Source of the DNA: Talpa occidentalis
Taxonomy: Eukaryota > Chordata > Mammalia > Eulipotyphla > Talpidae
Direction: 5' to 3'
Length of the DNA stretch: 64,000 bases
Assembly: GCF_014898055.3 (NCBI RefSeq)
Contig: NW_023601212.1
Span: forward strand, 53,742,329 to 53,806,328
Below, piece by piece: positions 35,741 through 46,759 of this stretch. Below the pieces are notes generated by a model, which was given only the letters and a program-made list of their open reading frames with translations, was not told where the DNA came from and made no database searches. Position 1 is the stretch's first letter. Each line of letters starts with the position of its first letter. The translations under genes and the position numbers were made by a program.

Positions 35741-35757
35741 GCCTATAGCAGAAATTT
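35741..35757. repeat. Target-site duplication of the young L1, right copy
   Basis: Exact match to 32736-32752. It marks the 5' truncation point of the L1. Confidence 0.92.
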
Positions 35758-35879
35758 CTAGATAGCAATATTCACGGATATGATGAACACACAATACAGA
35801 TTTACACCGTAAAATATGGGAACTTCTGGGCAAAGTGGTCATTTAAATGTAAATAAAATGAAACAAAGTTGAAAAGCCC

Positions 35880-35995
35880 AGTTTTCAGTCATACTGGTCA
35901 CATTTCAATATACACTTGTTACCATGACTACCATATTGGCCAGGGCAGAGTATCATCACAGAAAGTTCTATGGGACAGCTCTGTTCCAAACTGCC
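35880..35995 (+). mobile_element. MER5A-like hAT fragment
   Basis: 'catgactaccatattggcca' and 'tcatcacagaaagttctatg' with 'ggacagctctg' give the right half of MER5A (hAT-Charlie), including most of its terminal inverted repeat. A 95-residue minus frame across it is not a gene. Confidence 0.65.
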
Positions 35996-36344
35996 CTTAT
36001 TCTCGTCCATGGCTTTCAAACGCCCTAGAATGAACCCCACATTCACCACTAATGCCGAGGTGCCCCTTAGAGATGGGCCCCTGCCTGGATCCCAGGACTC
36101 ATTTTTGCCACTCTGACCACATACACCACCTGCTCCAGCCGCAATGAGCAGGTATCGTTCTGTCCTTCTCAAAAGCTGATACCTCTATCAGCCAGTTGAA
36201 CCACTTCCCCTGACCCTTTGCCAACCTGGTTACTTTGTATCCTGCAGGCTTCAATCAAAGCATCTCTCCACTGGGGACCCTCCTAACCCCTTATATGGAC
36301 GAGGCCTCCTTCTTTGCAATCAGAATCTCACTATCAGTTGTTCA

Positions 36345-36425
36345 TTGATGTATCCCAAGTGCTTAGAACACTGCCTGCCTTACAATAAGCTCTCCAAAAT
36401 GATTTTTTGAATGAACAAATGAATA
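36345..36425 (+). repeat. L2 LINE 3'-end fragment
   Basis: 'tgtatcccaagtgcttagaa' and 'cactgcctgccttacaataa', then 'tttgaatgaacaaatgaata'. Confidence 0.6.
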
Positions 36426-36551
36426 ACTCTGTACGAATTCCTATATCATTGTCAACTATCATAGTTTGCATTTATATGAGGGCTGGGGTCTTATTAACAT
36501 CTTACTTTCAATCTATTCACTATAGTAGATGATTAAAATTATTGACATATG

Positions 36552-36806
36552 GGCCTCCCTGGTGGCACAGAGGGTTAAGACACAGCCTATGGGCTATCCG
36601 CAGCCACTGCAGCACGAGTTCGATCCCTGGCCAGGGAGATACTAACATGGCGCAGCAGAACTCCCCTGTCTCTGTCTCGCCTGCTGTTCCCCTCAGCAGT
36701 GTATTTCAGTTCTGTTCCCCACTCTCTCTGGTGAATCCTCTCACCGCCCTCCTCCTCTGGCCTGCACCCCAGTTTTTGTGTGCATCGATGAATAAATCTT
36801 TTGAAA
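36552..36806 (+). mobile_element. tRNA-derived SINE, subfamily B
   Basis: Head GGCCTCCCTGGTGGCACAGA and B box GAGTTCGATCCC are clear. Tail AATAAATCTTTTG keeps the AATAAA and TCTTT signals. Flanking duplication AAAATTATTGA(C/T)ATATG lies at 36535-36551 and 36807-36823. The copy lacks a few bases before TTCTGTTCCCC compared with its relatives. Confidence 0.9.
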
Positions 36807-36986
36807 AAAATTATTGATATATGATGGTAAAATAAATGAAAGGGGAAGTGAAGGGGTACTGGAGATGAAAAGGAGGAGGAGGGAGAGAGAGAGGGAAAAA
36901 AGAAGAAAAATGAAAGAAAGAAGTAGTGAGTGAATGATGGCTTCAAAGTTTCTGCCTTAGGAGACAGGGGAAAAGATGGTGTTTTT

Positions 36987-37259
36987 TTTTTTTTTAAAAT
37001 TTAAATTTTAAATTTATTTATTTATACAAGCACTGGGTACAGTCAGAAGCGCGGGAGGGTGAGAGAATTCACCAGAGCCAGAGTGAGGAACAGAACAGGC
37101 AGAGTGATGAAGTACACTGCTGAGGGGAGCAGCGGGCGGCAGGAGAGGTCTGTGCACCATTTGGGACCCTCGCCAGGGGCTGGGGATCGAACCGGCGCTG
37201 CAGAGGCTGCAGGCAGCTTCGCAGCCCAGCGTTCAACCGCTGCGCCACCGGGGAGGCCC
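36987..37259 (-). mobile_element. tRNA-derived SINE, subfamily A
   Basis: Near-complete copy with GGCCTCCCCGGTGGCGCAGC at its 5' end (minus strand) and GGTTCGATCCCC as B box. Exact 16-bp flanking duplication AAAAGATGGTGTTTTT lies at 36971-36986 and 37260-37275. It is only 180 bp from the subfamily B copy, in opposite orientation. Confidence 0.92.
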
Positions 37260-37279
37260 AAAAGATGGTGTTTTTGAGT

Positions 37280-38595
37280 AACAGAATAGCTGGGGAGTTA
37301 ATGGCACCAAGCAGTTAAGCTTTGACTATACAATGATGGAACAATCATTTTCCCATCCCCAGCTTCAGGACAGGCTTATAAAGCCTCCCTAAATAGCCCC
37401 ATCTTTGCTACCCCCAACCCCTAACCCAAGTGGAGTGAGAAATTGATGGAAGTACAAATTAAGCATTTTATTACCATTAGCAGCCTAACACAGGTATCAC
37501 CTGTCTTGCTGAAATGTGATATTTCATCTGAGTAGCTCATAATCATAGCCCAATGGGGAAGTCTGTGAATCTATTCACTGTCTATTTTCAAGAGCTATCT
37601 AAATGATTTTTATTCTTTATACTTGCTAGTTATCCCCAAGGAACTCAAAGCAATTTACAAACTTTTAATTCTCATGACACCCTGGGAGTGAAGGAAGTAA
37701 GAGTCTAGAATTTATGGATGAAGGGAGAAGAGTATTGTGACAGGATTAAGTGTTTATCTTTGCCCAGCAAGGAGGCAGTCATCCAGTCCCCAGAGCCTAC
37801 CCTTTGAATCCAAACAAAGGGGTCATCTTAGTGATATTCCTGAGAGCCATCTCATCAAAGAAGTCAGACAGGAGCTGGGTTGGGGAGGCAGAAGGTAAGT
37901 GAGGCATGAGGTGGTAATGGAAGCAAGGATGAGTGTAATTATTGGTAAGGAGGAAAGAAGCAGTGAATTGGGAAAGATTGTAAAGACTGAAGAGAGAGGC
38001 ACAGACTAAAACATCACAGGGCCTGGGAAGGGCTTAGACCGGGAGGCCTGGGAGTGAGAATCACCCCTTCCAAGACAGAACATGCAAGAAGAGAGGAATA
38101 TTTGAGAGGAATATTTGAAAGGAATTCTTGAACGGGAAAAAAAAACCAGAAAACACAGAAATCACAATTTCATAACTGAGGATGCCAATAATGTCCATCA
38201 AAGAAGCCATGTGACTTTCTCAAGTCCACTTGGTAAACTAGGATGGAGGGGAAACCAGAACCCCAAGTCTACCCTGTGAGGGAAAAGGGAAAATGCTTGA
38301 CTCTACTTCTTTCTTCCCAATAAAATAAGGTGGGGCAAGATTGAGAGTTCAAAGGAGGAGCAGATTAGACTGTCCTTTTAAGAATCACACTGGCTAATGG
38401 ATTTGATATATTAGATGTTGAATTTGTCCAGTCACAATGTTGCCCAGCTAGATTGATTTAACATGAATCTTAAATGTAGGGGAATTAGCAGGTACCCCTC
38501 ATTTTATGGGACAGATATTGTATCTCACTGTCTTAATATAGTAAATACTTCTCATGCAATTCAGCATGTAGCACACAGAGATGGGGAACTTTGTT
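37280..38595. other. Single-copy DNA with faint MIR traces
   Basis: Possible reversed MIR traces lie at about 37625-37740 and 38205-38275. A short tandem duplication (GAGGAATATTTGA twice) lies at about 38095-38118. No exon seen. Confidence 0.35.
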
Positions 38596-38599
38596 CCAT

Positions 38600-38830
38600 C
38601 CAATCACTCAGAAAACAGAGTTCTTCCATCTCAATCTACGCTATCCAGTATGGCAGCCACTGGTCATTAGTGACTATTTAAAGAAAATAGAAAAATAAAA
38701 TAAAAAATTCAGTTCCTTAGTCATGCCAGCTATATTTTAAATACTCCATGTGCATGTGGCTACCATATTGGATAGCAGAGTCGTAGAACAGTTCATTATG
38801 ACAGAGCATTCTGAAGAGTGTTGCTCTCCT
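38600..38830 (+). mobile_element. MER5A-like hAT transposon with both inverted arms
   Basis: 'ctatccagtatggcagccac' and the inverted partner 'gtggctaccatattggatag' form paired arms around an AT-rich centre, as in MER5A. Outer parts 'ccatccaatcactcagaaaa' and 'gagcattctgaagagtgttg' are diverged terminal sequence. Confidence 0.68.
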
Positions 38831-38834
38831 CTGG

Positions 38835-39395
38835 ATCTCTGCAGGTAGGGATGAGGCAGAGAAGAGAGAAAGCCTGGGTGATGATGCCAAGGTTCTATGG
38901 GCCATGTCTGGAGGTAACTGTACCTCACTTTTGCCCATAATCCACTAAGTTCAGTAGCACGGCGACCCCTAACTGCAGAAGAAAAGGCACATAGCTTCAA
39001 GCTATGAGCCCAGGAAAAAGAGGTAATGGGTTTAGTGAGCATTTACCAGTTTCTCCCACAGACATACTCTAGGAAATTCTTAAAATTAAAAACTAATTTC
39101 CCAGCTGAGTTCTGTAATAAAATCAAACTGTTGATCCTAAAAGGAAATAACTCCCCATAGACTGTTTTAAATTTTAAACATGTAAGAGTTAAGATGGTGG
39201 TTCAAGGCTCATGCTCAGAGCTCCAGTTCTGCAAAGGCATTTCCTCACACATACCCATCCCTGATTCTTAGCAGTCCCAATGGCCACATTTACTTCCTCT
39301 ACTTCTTTTCAGTCCCTCTTTCTCCATTATTTAATTTATACCTGTGTGAAAACACTTGAATCAATATTCAGCGGGGAGGCAACAAAGTAAAAATA
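38835..39395. other. Single-copy DNA
   Basis: Non-coding. The 101-residue minus frame at 38737-39042 lacks exon features. Confidence 0.35.
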
Positions 39396-39399
39396 AACA

Positions 39400-40865
39400 A
39401 GAAGGACTATTTCCACTAAAAAGCTTCTATAAGCAAAGGGAACTATCAACAAAGACAACAGCAACCAAAAGAATGGGAGACTTTATTTGGAAATCATGTA
39501 TCTGGTAAGGGGTTAAACCAATAATAATACATATAAACTCATACAACGCAATAAGACACTCACCAAAAAAATGCACAGAGATCTGAATAGACATTTTTCC
39601 GAAGAAGACATAGAGATGGCCAACAGGTACTTGAAAACGTGCTTCACACCACTAATCAGGGAAGTGCAAATCAAAATCACAATATCACTCACCCCTTCTA
39701 GAATAGCTAGAATAAAAAGGACAAGAAACAACAGGTGTTGGAGAGGCTATAGAATGAAGGGAACCTTTGTACTGTTTTGGTGGAAATGTGGACTGGTGCA
39801 GACGCTATGGAATAGAATATTATTTCTATTAGGATATTCTATTATCCTCAGAAAATTAAAAATAGAACTACCATATGATCCAACAATTCTACTTCTCAAT
39901 ATCTACCCAAGGAAAATGAAGTCACTATTTAGAATACATACCAGTCACTATTTAGAAAACATAACTGCACCCTATGTTCACTGCAGCATTATCTACACCA
40001 GCCAAGACATGGAAACAACCTGTTTATAGCTAATGAATACATTTCTTTTGGGGTGTGTGTGTGTTTGTATACATATATTTGACTATTATTCAGTCATTAA
40101 AATAAAGGAAATCGGCCTCCCCTGGTGGCGCAGCGGTTGAGCGCTGGGCTGCGAAGCTGGCCCCAGCCTCCGCAGCACCAGCTCAAGCCCCGGCCACCAG
40201 TGAGGGTCCCACATGGCGCGACAGACCTCTCCTGCCACGCCTGCTGCTCCCCTCAGCAGTGTATTTCATCAGTCTGCCTGTTCTGTTCCCCACTCTGGCT
40301 CTGGTGAATTCTCTCACCCTCATGCATTTCTGACTGTACCCAATGCTTGTATAAATAAATAAATAAATCTTTAAAAAATAAAGGAAATCCACCAATTGTG
40401 ACAAGAGGCATGGGCCCTGAAGACATTATGCTAAGTGAAATAAGTCAGATAAAGACATACAAATACTGTGTGATCTCACTTACATGTGGAATCTAATAAA
40501 TAAAAACAATAAACCAAATTGACAGATACAAAGGACAGTTGGTTGCCAGAGGCAGGAGGTGGGAGGTGAGTGAAATGGGTAGAGTACAAAAGTACAAACT
40601 TCTATTTATAAGATAAATGAGCCCTGGGGTCTATGGTAAAACATGGTGGCATTAGTTAATAATACTGCAGTGTATCTTTGAAAGTTACTAAGAGAGTAAA
40701 CCCTAAAAGCTTTTTTTACCAGAAAAAAAAGATAACTGTGAGATGATGGATGTTAACTAAACTTACTGTGGCAATCATTTCACTTCCCTTATGTTGTACA
40801 CCTAAAACTAATACAATGTTTTATGTCAATTATATCTGAATTTAAAAAGGTGTTAAACCATCTTT
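39400..40865 (+). pseudogene. Old L1 (L1M-type) ORF2 end and 3' region, split by a SINE
   Basis: The frame 39571-40029 keeps readable ORF2 text: LNRHFSEEDIEMANRYLKTC, RNNRCWRGYRMKGT, WWKCGLVQTLW, then IELPYDPTILLLNIYPR. The knuckle Cys that should follow RG is Tyr, and several positions are broken. The 3' region ends 'tatgttgtacacctaaaact' and 'aatacaatgttttatgtcaa', typical of L1M. A short internal duplication lies at 39920-39962. Much older than the L1 at 32.7-35.7 kb. Confidence 0.85.
40114..40375 (+). mobile_element. tRNA-derived SINE, subfamily A
   Basis: Head GGCCTCCCCTGGTGGCGCAG, tail AATAAATAAATAAATCTTTA. Exact 14-bp flanking duplication AAATAAAGGAAATC lies at 40100-40113 and 40376-40389. 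The B box is degraded (GCTCAAGCCCC). It sits within the 3' region of the old L1. Confidence 0.9.
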
Positions 40866-40984
40866 AAGGAAAACTTAGCACCCTTCTCACCTTTTGGTAG
40901 ACTTAAATCAGCACCTATAGAACACATTGCATATATTGAACCCGAATATGTTTAATAAAATTCAACAAACTTCACTAGCCTGTG

Positions 40985-42458
40985 TTGTTTGCAGTAGGAG
41001 TTCTAGGGCTTAAGAAAGAAAAAGGGACACAATAATTTTGTCTGACTTTTTCCAGCATAATTATTTGGAGACTCTTCCCATAGTGAGGCTTGTAGCCATA
41101 TAGTTCATTCCTTTCTATTGCTGAGTGATTTTCGATCGTGTTCATAAACCAGCTTGATTGTCCAGTCATCTGTTGATGAATATTTGGCTTTTTTAAAATA
41201 TGGGGCTATTATTAAGAGAGTTTCTATGAACGTTGTGTACAAGTTGTTAATTACATGGACATATGTTTTGATTACTTTGGGGTAAGTAACTATGATGGCA
41301 CAATTGTATCATATTATAGATAAATGCTTACATTTTTAAAAACTGTCAAACTGTTGTTCAGTGTGTTTGTACCATTTTCTATCCTCAATATCAGCGTTTA
41401 AGAGCTCCAATGCATCCACACTCCACTGTCACCACAGACTATCAGTCTTTTCACTTGTAGCCATTCTTAGGGAAATATAGTGGCCTCACTGGTGTTTTGA
41501 CTGTATTTCTCTAATGATAGATAATGTTGGGCATATTTTCATGTCCTTACTTGCCACTTGTTTGAATTCAGTTTGCATTTTGTTTAGAATGTTTACTATA
41601 TTCCAAGAAGAATATTGGTCTATTTTCTTGCAATTGCTTTGGTTTTAGTATCAGTATAATGCTGGCATCACAGAGTGAGTTGGGTTGTATTCTTTCCTCT
41701 TCAATTTTCTGGAAGTTTGTGTAAAATTCCTATTTAAATATTTGGTAGAATTCACCAGTAAAGCTATCTGGGCCTGGAGGTGTCTTTGTAGAGAGGTTTT
41801 TAACCAAAATTATATTTTTTAATGCATATGCAGCTATTCAGGTCATGTATTTCTTTTTAAGTTAGTTTTGGTAGTTCGTATCCTTTAAGGAATTAGCTAG
41901 TTTGATCTAGGTTGGCATAAAGTAGTCCATGATGTTATCATTATTAATCTTTAGAATTTATAGTGATGTCACCTCTTTCATTCCTGCTGTTGTTAATTTT
42001 GTGTCTTTTCTCGTTTTTTCCTGATCTATCTGGCTAGAGGTTTATCAATTTTACTGACCTTGCCATAAAGCTAGGTTTTTATTTTATTAATTTTTCTCCT
42101 TTTTTTGTTTTATATGTAATTATTTTTTGCTCTGGTATTTATTTAATTATTTATTTAGTACTTACTTAGATTTACTTTACTCTTCTGCTTTTTTTTTTTT
42201 TTTTTGGTATGGTGGGAGCTGAATCACTGACTTGAGATCTTTGCAATATACTTTAGTGCTATGAAATCTATGTCTTTACATTCACTGTATTTCTGATAAG
42301 CAGTATAGTTAGCTCTTGTTTTTTCATCCAATGTGACAATCTCCATCTTTTAATTGGGATATTTATTAATATGGTTGCATTTAAATCCATTATCATGTTT
42401 TTATTTTTCTATTTGTCCTGTTTTCCTTTTTTCCTGTATTCTTTTGAATGAAATAATG
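40985..42458 (-). mobile_element. Old L1, ORF2 part (reverse)
   Basis: The plus strand carries reversed ORF2 text such as 'gttttagtatcagtataatg', 'tttggtagaattcaccagta', 'gtgatgtcacctctttcatt' and 'ggctagaggtttatcaattt'. Many stops are present. It probably belongs to the same ancient L1 as 42976-45010, separated by a younger insertion. Confidence 0.75.
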
Positions 42459-42975
42459 ATTTTTTTTAATTTTTTAAATTTTTTACATCATTGTTCATTT
42501 TTAAACAATATTTGCTTCCCCCACCCCCCAGGTGTAGTCCCCTTCCCCAATGCACCCATGCACCATCACCACAGTCCCCTGTGCTCCTCCCTCCCTCCTG
42601 ATCTCTCTCCCTCCTCCCCTGCAGTATGTCGCTGATTTATAATTGTCTGATTTTGCTTTGTTGTGTTTTGTACTGCTATTATTTTTTTACACTGATGTCT
42701 TATTTGGTTCCCCTATATTCTTGCTATAAGGGAGATCATCTGATATTTTTCTTTTTCCTTCTGGCTTATTTCATTGAGCATAATTCCTTCTAGCTCCATC
42801 CACGTTGCTGCAAATGGCATGAGTTTATCTTTTTTGATTGCTAAATAATATTCCATTGTGTATATATACCACATCTTCTTGATCCAGTCATCTATTTTTG
42901 GGCATTTGGGTTGTTTCCAGGTTTTACCTATAGTAAATACTGCTGCAATAAACATAGGAGTACAGGTGTTGAATG
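42459..42975 (-). mobile_element. Middle-aged L1 3' end nested in the older L1
   Basis: Minus-strand frame 42713-42955 reads [40 protein letters not shown] and ends MISLIARI. It closely resembles the C-terminus of the young L1 (SLIAGI). The C-rich 3' untranslated segment (42518-42620) and a T-rich tail near 42459-42485 follow. Both flanks show TAATGAT, a possible 7-bp target duplication. The 5' truncation leaves about 80 codons. Confidence 0.82.
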
Positions 42976-45010
42976 GACTAATGATCTTGTATGCTTCTTT
43001 TTACATCTGCTATAATTTTTTAATTTACTTTTTTATTAATGAAGTGATATTGTTTTATATCTTTGATAACATTTTGACAATATACTATAACTCTTTGTTT
43101 TGTTATTTCAGTCATTGCTTCACAATTTATAACGTACAAATTTACTTTATGATCATCTACCTTCAAGTGATAGCAATCACTTCACATATAGAATAAGGGC
43201 CTTACAATCAGACATTTCCATTTCTCCCCTCTCAATTTCTGTTCAATTGTTGTCACACCTTTGACTTTCACATATAGCATAAACCTCACACTATGTTGTT
43301 ATAATGGTTGTTTAGAATTTTCCTTTAAGAGATTTAAAGAATCAGAAAAGATCATATATCTATGTCCACATAGGTACCATTTCTGGTATTCTCCATCCCT
43401 TTGTGTAAATCCAGAATTCCATCTGGTATCACAATCCTGCTTGAAGAACTTCCTTGACCATTTCTTGCAGTGTGCTTCCACACATGATGAATTCTTTCAG
43501 ATTCAACTTTTGTTTATCTGAAAAACTCTTTATCTTTCCTTCATTTTTGAAAGATGCTTTCTCTGAACAGAAAATTTTAAGTTAACAGGGATGTTTTTCC
43601 CTCAGTACTTTGAAGATGTTGCTCCATTGTCTTTCAGCTGCCTTGTTTCCCAAAGAAATCTGCTGTCGTTCTTATCTCTGCTCCTCTGTACCTAATGTGT
43701 CTTTTTCCTCTGATTGCTTTTAAGATTTTTTCTTTATCAGAGATTTTGAGCCATTTGATTATGATGTGCCTTGTATAGTTTTCTTCAGGTTTCTTGTTCT
43801 AGAGGCTTACGAGTTTCTTTGGTTTATGAATTTATAGTTTTCATCAAATTTGGAAATGTCACCAAATGTCTTCAAATATTTTTTCTGCGCCTTCTCTCTC
43901 TCTTATCCTTTGTGGGCTCCAGTTACACATATATCTCATTAGTTGATATTGACCTACATTTACCAGAGCTATGTTCCTTCTTTTTTAAGTCCTCTCGTTA
44001 CATGTTTCACTTTGGATATTTTCTATTGCTATGATTTTAGGTTCACTAAGCTTTCCTTCAGCAAATTCTAACCTATCATTAGTTTCATCTGGTATATTTT
44101 TCATCTTGCACATTGTAGCCCTCATTTTGACAAGTTGTATTTAGGCCTTTTCCTATCTTACATGTCTCTATTTAACTTTTTAAACATATAGAAAATAGTT
44201 ATAGCTATTTTTAATGTCTTTGTTTTCTAACATCTGGGTCTGTTCAGTTGATTGATTTATCTTATTATGGGTTGTATTTTCCTGACCCTGGATATGCCTG
44301 GTAAGTTTTGATTAAATGGCTGACATCATAAATTTTACCTACTGAATGCTGAAAATCTTTTCTCCATAAATATCTGTGGGCTTTGTTTGGGGATATAGTT
44401 TCTTGGAAGAAATTGGATCCTTTTGTGTTGCCTTTTAATTTTGTTATGCAGAAACAGAGCAGTGTTTCATCTAGAGTTCATGATTCCCCACTACCAGAGG
44501 CGACCCTCCATTTACTCCAATCAGTGCCCTTGAATCTTAAGCCTTCAGTCTAGCCACTGAGAACAGGCATTATTTCTGGCCCTGTGCAAGCTGTGGGCAC
44601 TGTTACCTCTCACCCTTTCAGATGGTTATTTCCACAGCCTTGAGTAGCTTCCCCATACACAAGCATCACTTGAATCATCAAAAGAGATCTTCTATAAATC
44701 TCTGGCATTCTCTCTCTGTGTGACCCTCTCTTACTGTCTCGAGAACTCTAATTGCCTTTCTCCTTAGATTCTCACCTTCATTGCCTCAATTCAGGGTATC
44801 TGCTGAGACAGTCCTATGTTTATCTTCTCTGTAAATTTGGAAATGCTTTCAAGGCAGTAAGCTGGGGTAATCATAGAGTTCACCTGATATATTTCCTACC
44901 TCTCAAGAATTAGTGTCCTTTTATGCCTGATGTCCAATGTCTTGCAAACCATTCATTATTTCACAGGTTATGTCTGATTTTCAGTGTTTCAAGTAGTAAC
45001 TTAAATACCA
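42976..45010 (-). mobile_element. Ancient L1, 5' region and ORF1 part (reverse)
   Basis: The plus strand reads 'tgttgctccattgtctttca', 'gattatgatgtgccttgtat', 'catcaaatttggaaatgtca', 'tcattatgggttgtattttc' in close variants, and 'gattccccactaccagaggc'. These are reversed ORF1 and 5' region of L1M elements. Some text matches the ORF1-only HAL1 group too. The frame is destroyed. It supplies most of this 2-kb block. Confidence 0.72.
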
Positions 45011-45079
45011 TATTTTTATGCTACCTAGATTAGAGGGAAAACCATTATTATTATGTCCATATTAGAAATTAGTATGTTA

Positions 45080-45392
45080 GGGCCTCCCCGGTGGCGCAGC
45101 GGTTGAGCGCTGGGTTGCGAACCTGCCCGCAGCCTCTGCGGCTCCGGTTCAATCCCCGGCTGCTCCCCAGCCACCGGAGGAGGGTCCCACATGGCGTGCA
45201 GACCTCTCCTGCCGCCCGCTGCTCCCCTCAGCAGTGTACTTCAGTCCTTCTGCCTGCTCTGCTCCCTGCTCTGGCTCTGGTGAATTCTCTCACCCTCCCG
45301 CGCTTCTGACTGTACCCAGTGCATGTATAAACAAAACAAACAAACAATTAAATAAATAAATAAATATGCCTCTATAAAAATTAGAAAAAAAA
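45080..45392 (+). mobile_element. tRNA-derived SINE, subfamily A, with an unusual tail
   Basis: Head GGCCTCCCCGGTGGCGCAGC is intact. An extra run (TGCTCCCCAGCCA) follows the B box. The tail is about 80 nt: AAACAAAACAAACAAAC, AATAAATAAATAAAT, then a unique segment ATGCCTCTATAAAAATTAG and a final A run, without a TCTTT terminator. Exact flanking duplication AGAAATTAGTATGTTA lies at 45064-45079 and 45393-45408, so the extra tail was inserted together with the SINE. Confidence 0.9.
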
Positions 45393-45561
45393 AGAAATTA
45401 GTATGTTAAAGAAAGGATCATCCTAAGACTTCAAATTGTAAGTGCTCTCAAACTCCCAAACAAATCTAGAACAAAGTTCTCTCAAGTATTCCTCTTGACT
45501 ATGACCACCACCATAGTTCAAAACTTAAATATCATATGAACTTTAAAAATAATTACCTTTT

Positions 45562-45831
45562 GGGCCTCCCCTGCTGGCACAGCAGTTGATTGCTGGGCTG
45601 AGAAGCTGCCTGTAGCCTCTGCAGCACTGGTTCAATCCCCAGCTGCCCGCGAGGGTCCCACATTGCGCGCAGACCTCTCCTGCCACACCCGCTGCTCCCC
45701 TCAGCAGTGTATTTTGTCAGTCTGCCTGTTCTGTTCCCTGCTCTGGCTCTGGTGAATTCTCTCACCATGCTTCTGACTATACCCAGTGCTTGTATAAATA
45801 AATAAATAAATCTTTAAAAAATAATAAAAAT
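45562..45831 (+). mobile_element. tRNA-derived SINE, subfamily A
   Basis: Same orientation as its neighbour 170 bp upstream. Exact 17-bp flanking duplication AAAAATAATTACCTTTT lies at 45545-45561 and 45832-45848. The A box is altered (CTGGCACAGCAGTTGATTGC). Tail AATAAATAAATAAATCTTTA then A-rich. Confidence 0.91.
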
Positions 45832-45969
45832 AAAAATAATTACCTTTTAATTAAGTGATGGAGGACCAAGTTATGTGTAAGTTTTTTATATTTATGTTAC
45901 TAGCAGCATCTTGAACATTGGAGGATTCAATAAATATAGGGAAAATATGTAGTAATATTAATACTATGT

Positions 45970-46200
45970 TAAGCTAGAGCCAGACTGCCTGAATATAAAC
46001 CTTAGCTCCACAATTCACTGATTTTATGACCTTGGGCAAGTTCCTTAACCTCCTCATGCATTCATTTTCTTGACTATAACAAAGAATTTATAAAAGTGCC
46101 AAAAGGATGGTTGTGAAGGTTAAGTTATTTAATGTGTGGGAAATGCATAGAACAATGCCTGATGTAATGATCATTGTGTAAGTGATGCCTAGTATTACTG
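45970..46200 (+). repeat. MIR SINE
   Basis: 'gccagactgcctgaatataa', 'gaccttgggcaagttcctta', 'gttgtgaaggttaagttatt' and 'gaacaatgcctgatgtaatg' follow MIR over almost its full length. Confidence 0.85.
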
Positions 46201-46259
46201 AGTCAAATTGAATGAGTTTCCTTGCTTTCAATTTTTCTCATTTTTACCTTATCCTCTAA

Positions 46260-46755
46260 GAGATATTTCTTTTAGAAAATGTTCCCTAAAATACTTTATC
46301 CTATTACATCCCTGCTGCAAAATCTTCCATGGCTCCCCCTATATAACCCCCAAAGCACTACCACTCTCTAACCTCTAAATTTTTCTTCCCATCATCACTA
46401 CCACCACTGAATTCATTGCTCCAATAATATCGCTCTATTTGACAGACCCCAGATAGATCTTTCTTCTCATCTTTGATCCATAATCATCTCCACCTGGATT
46501 CCATTCTCTAGCCCCACCCCTCAGTCCACTTCTAATCAAAATCCTCTCCATTCTTAAGAGTCCAACTCAAACCCACCACCTTATAAAGACTATCTTGATC
46601 ACCATCAAAATATTCGATCTCTATATACTTTCAATAAACTTGGCAACTGTCTATGATTTTCGCATGGGCCCTATTTACTTCCTTTTCAAGGACTTGCTAG
46701 CACAGAACTGTGCAAGTAGAAGCACTCAATAACCATTTACTCAATGAACAAATAC
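46260..46755 (+). repeat. L2 LINE fragment
   Basis: 'tgctgcaaaatcttccatgg', 'caactgtctatgattttcgc' and 'gaagcactcaataaccattt', with the ending 'actcaatgaacaaat', fit the 3' half of L2. Confidence 0.6.
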
Positions 46756-46759
46756 ATTA

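Noticed and set aside
35885..36172. Minus-strand frame of 95 residues
   Set aside because: It runs across a MER5A-like transposon end and has no protein resemblance.
40114..40200. A box and B box that could suggest a tRNA gene
   Set aside because: These are the tRNA-like heads of the SINE; they sit in a repeated element with a tail and target duplications and cannot fold as a clean tRNA.
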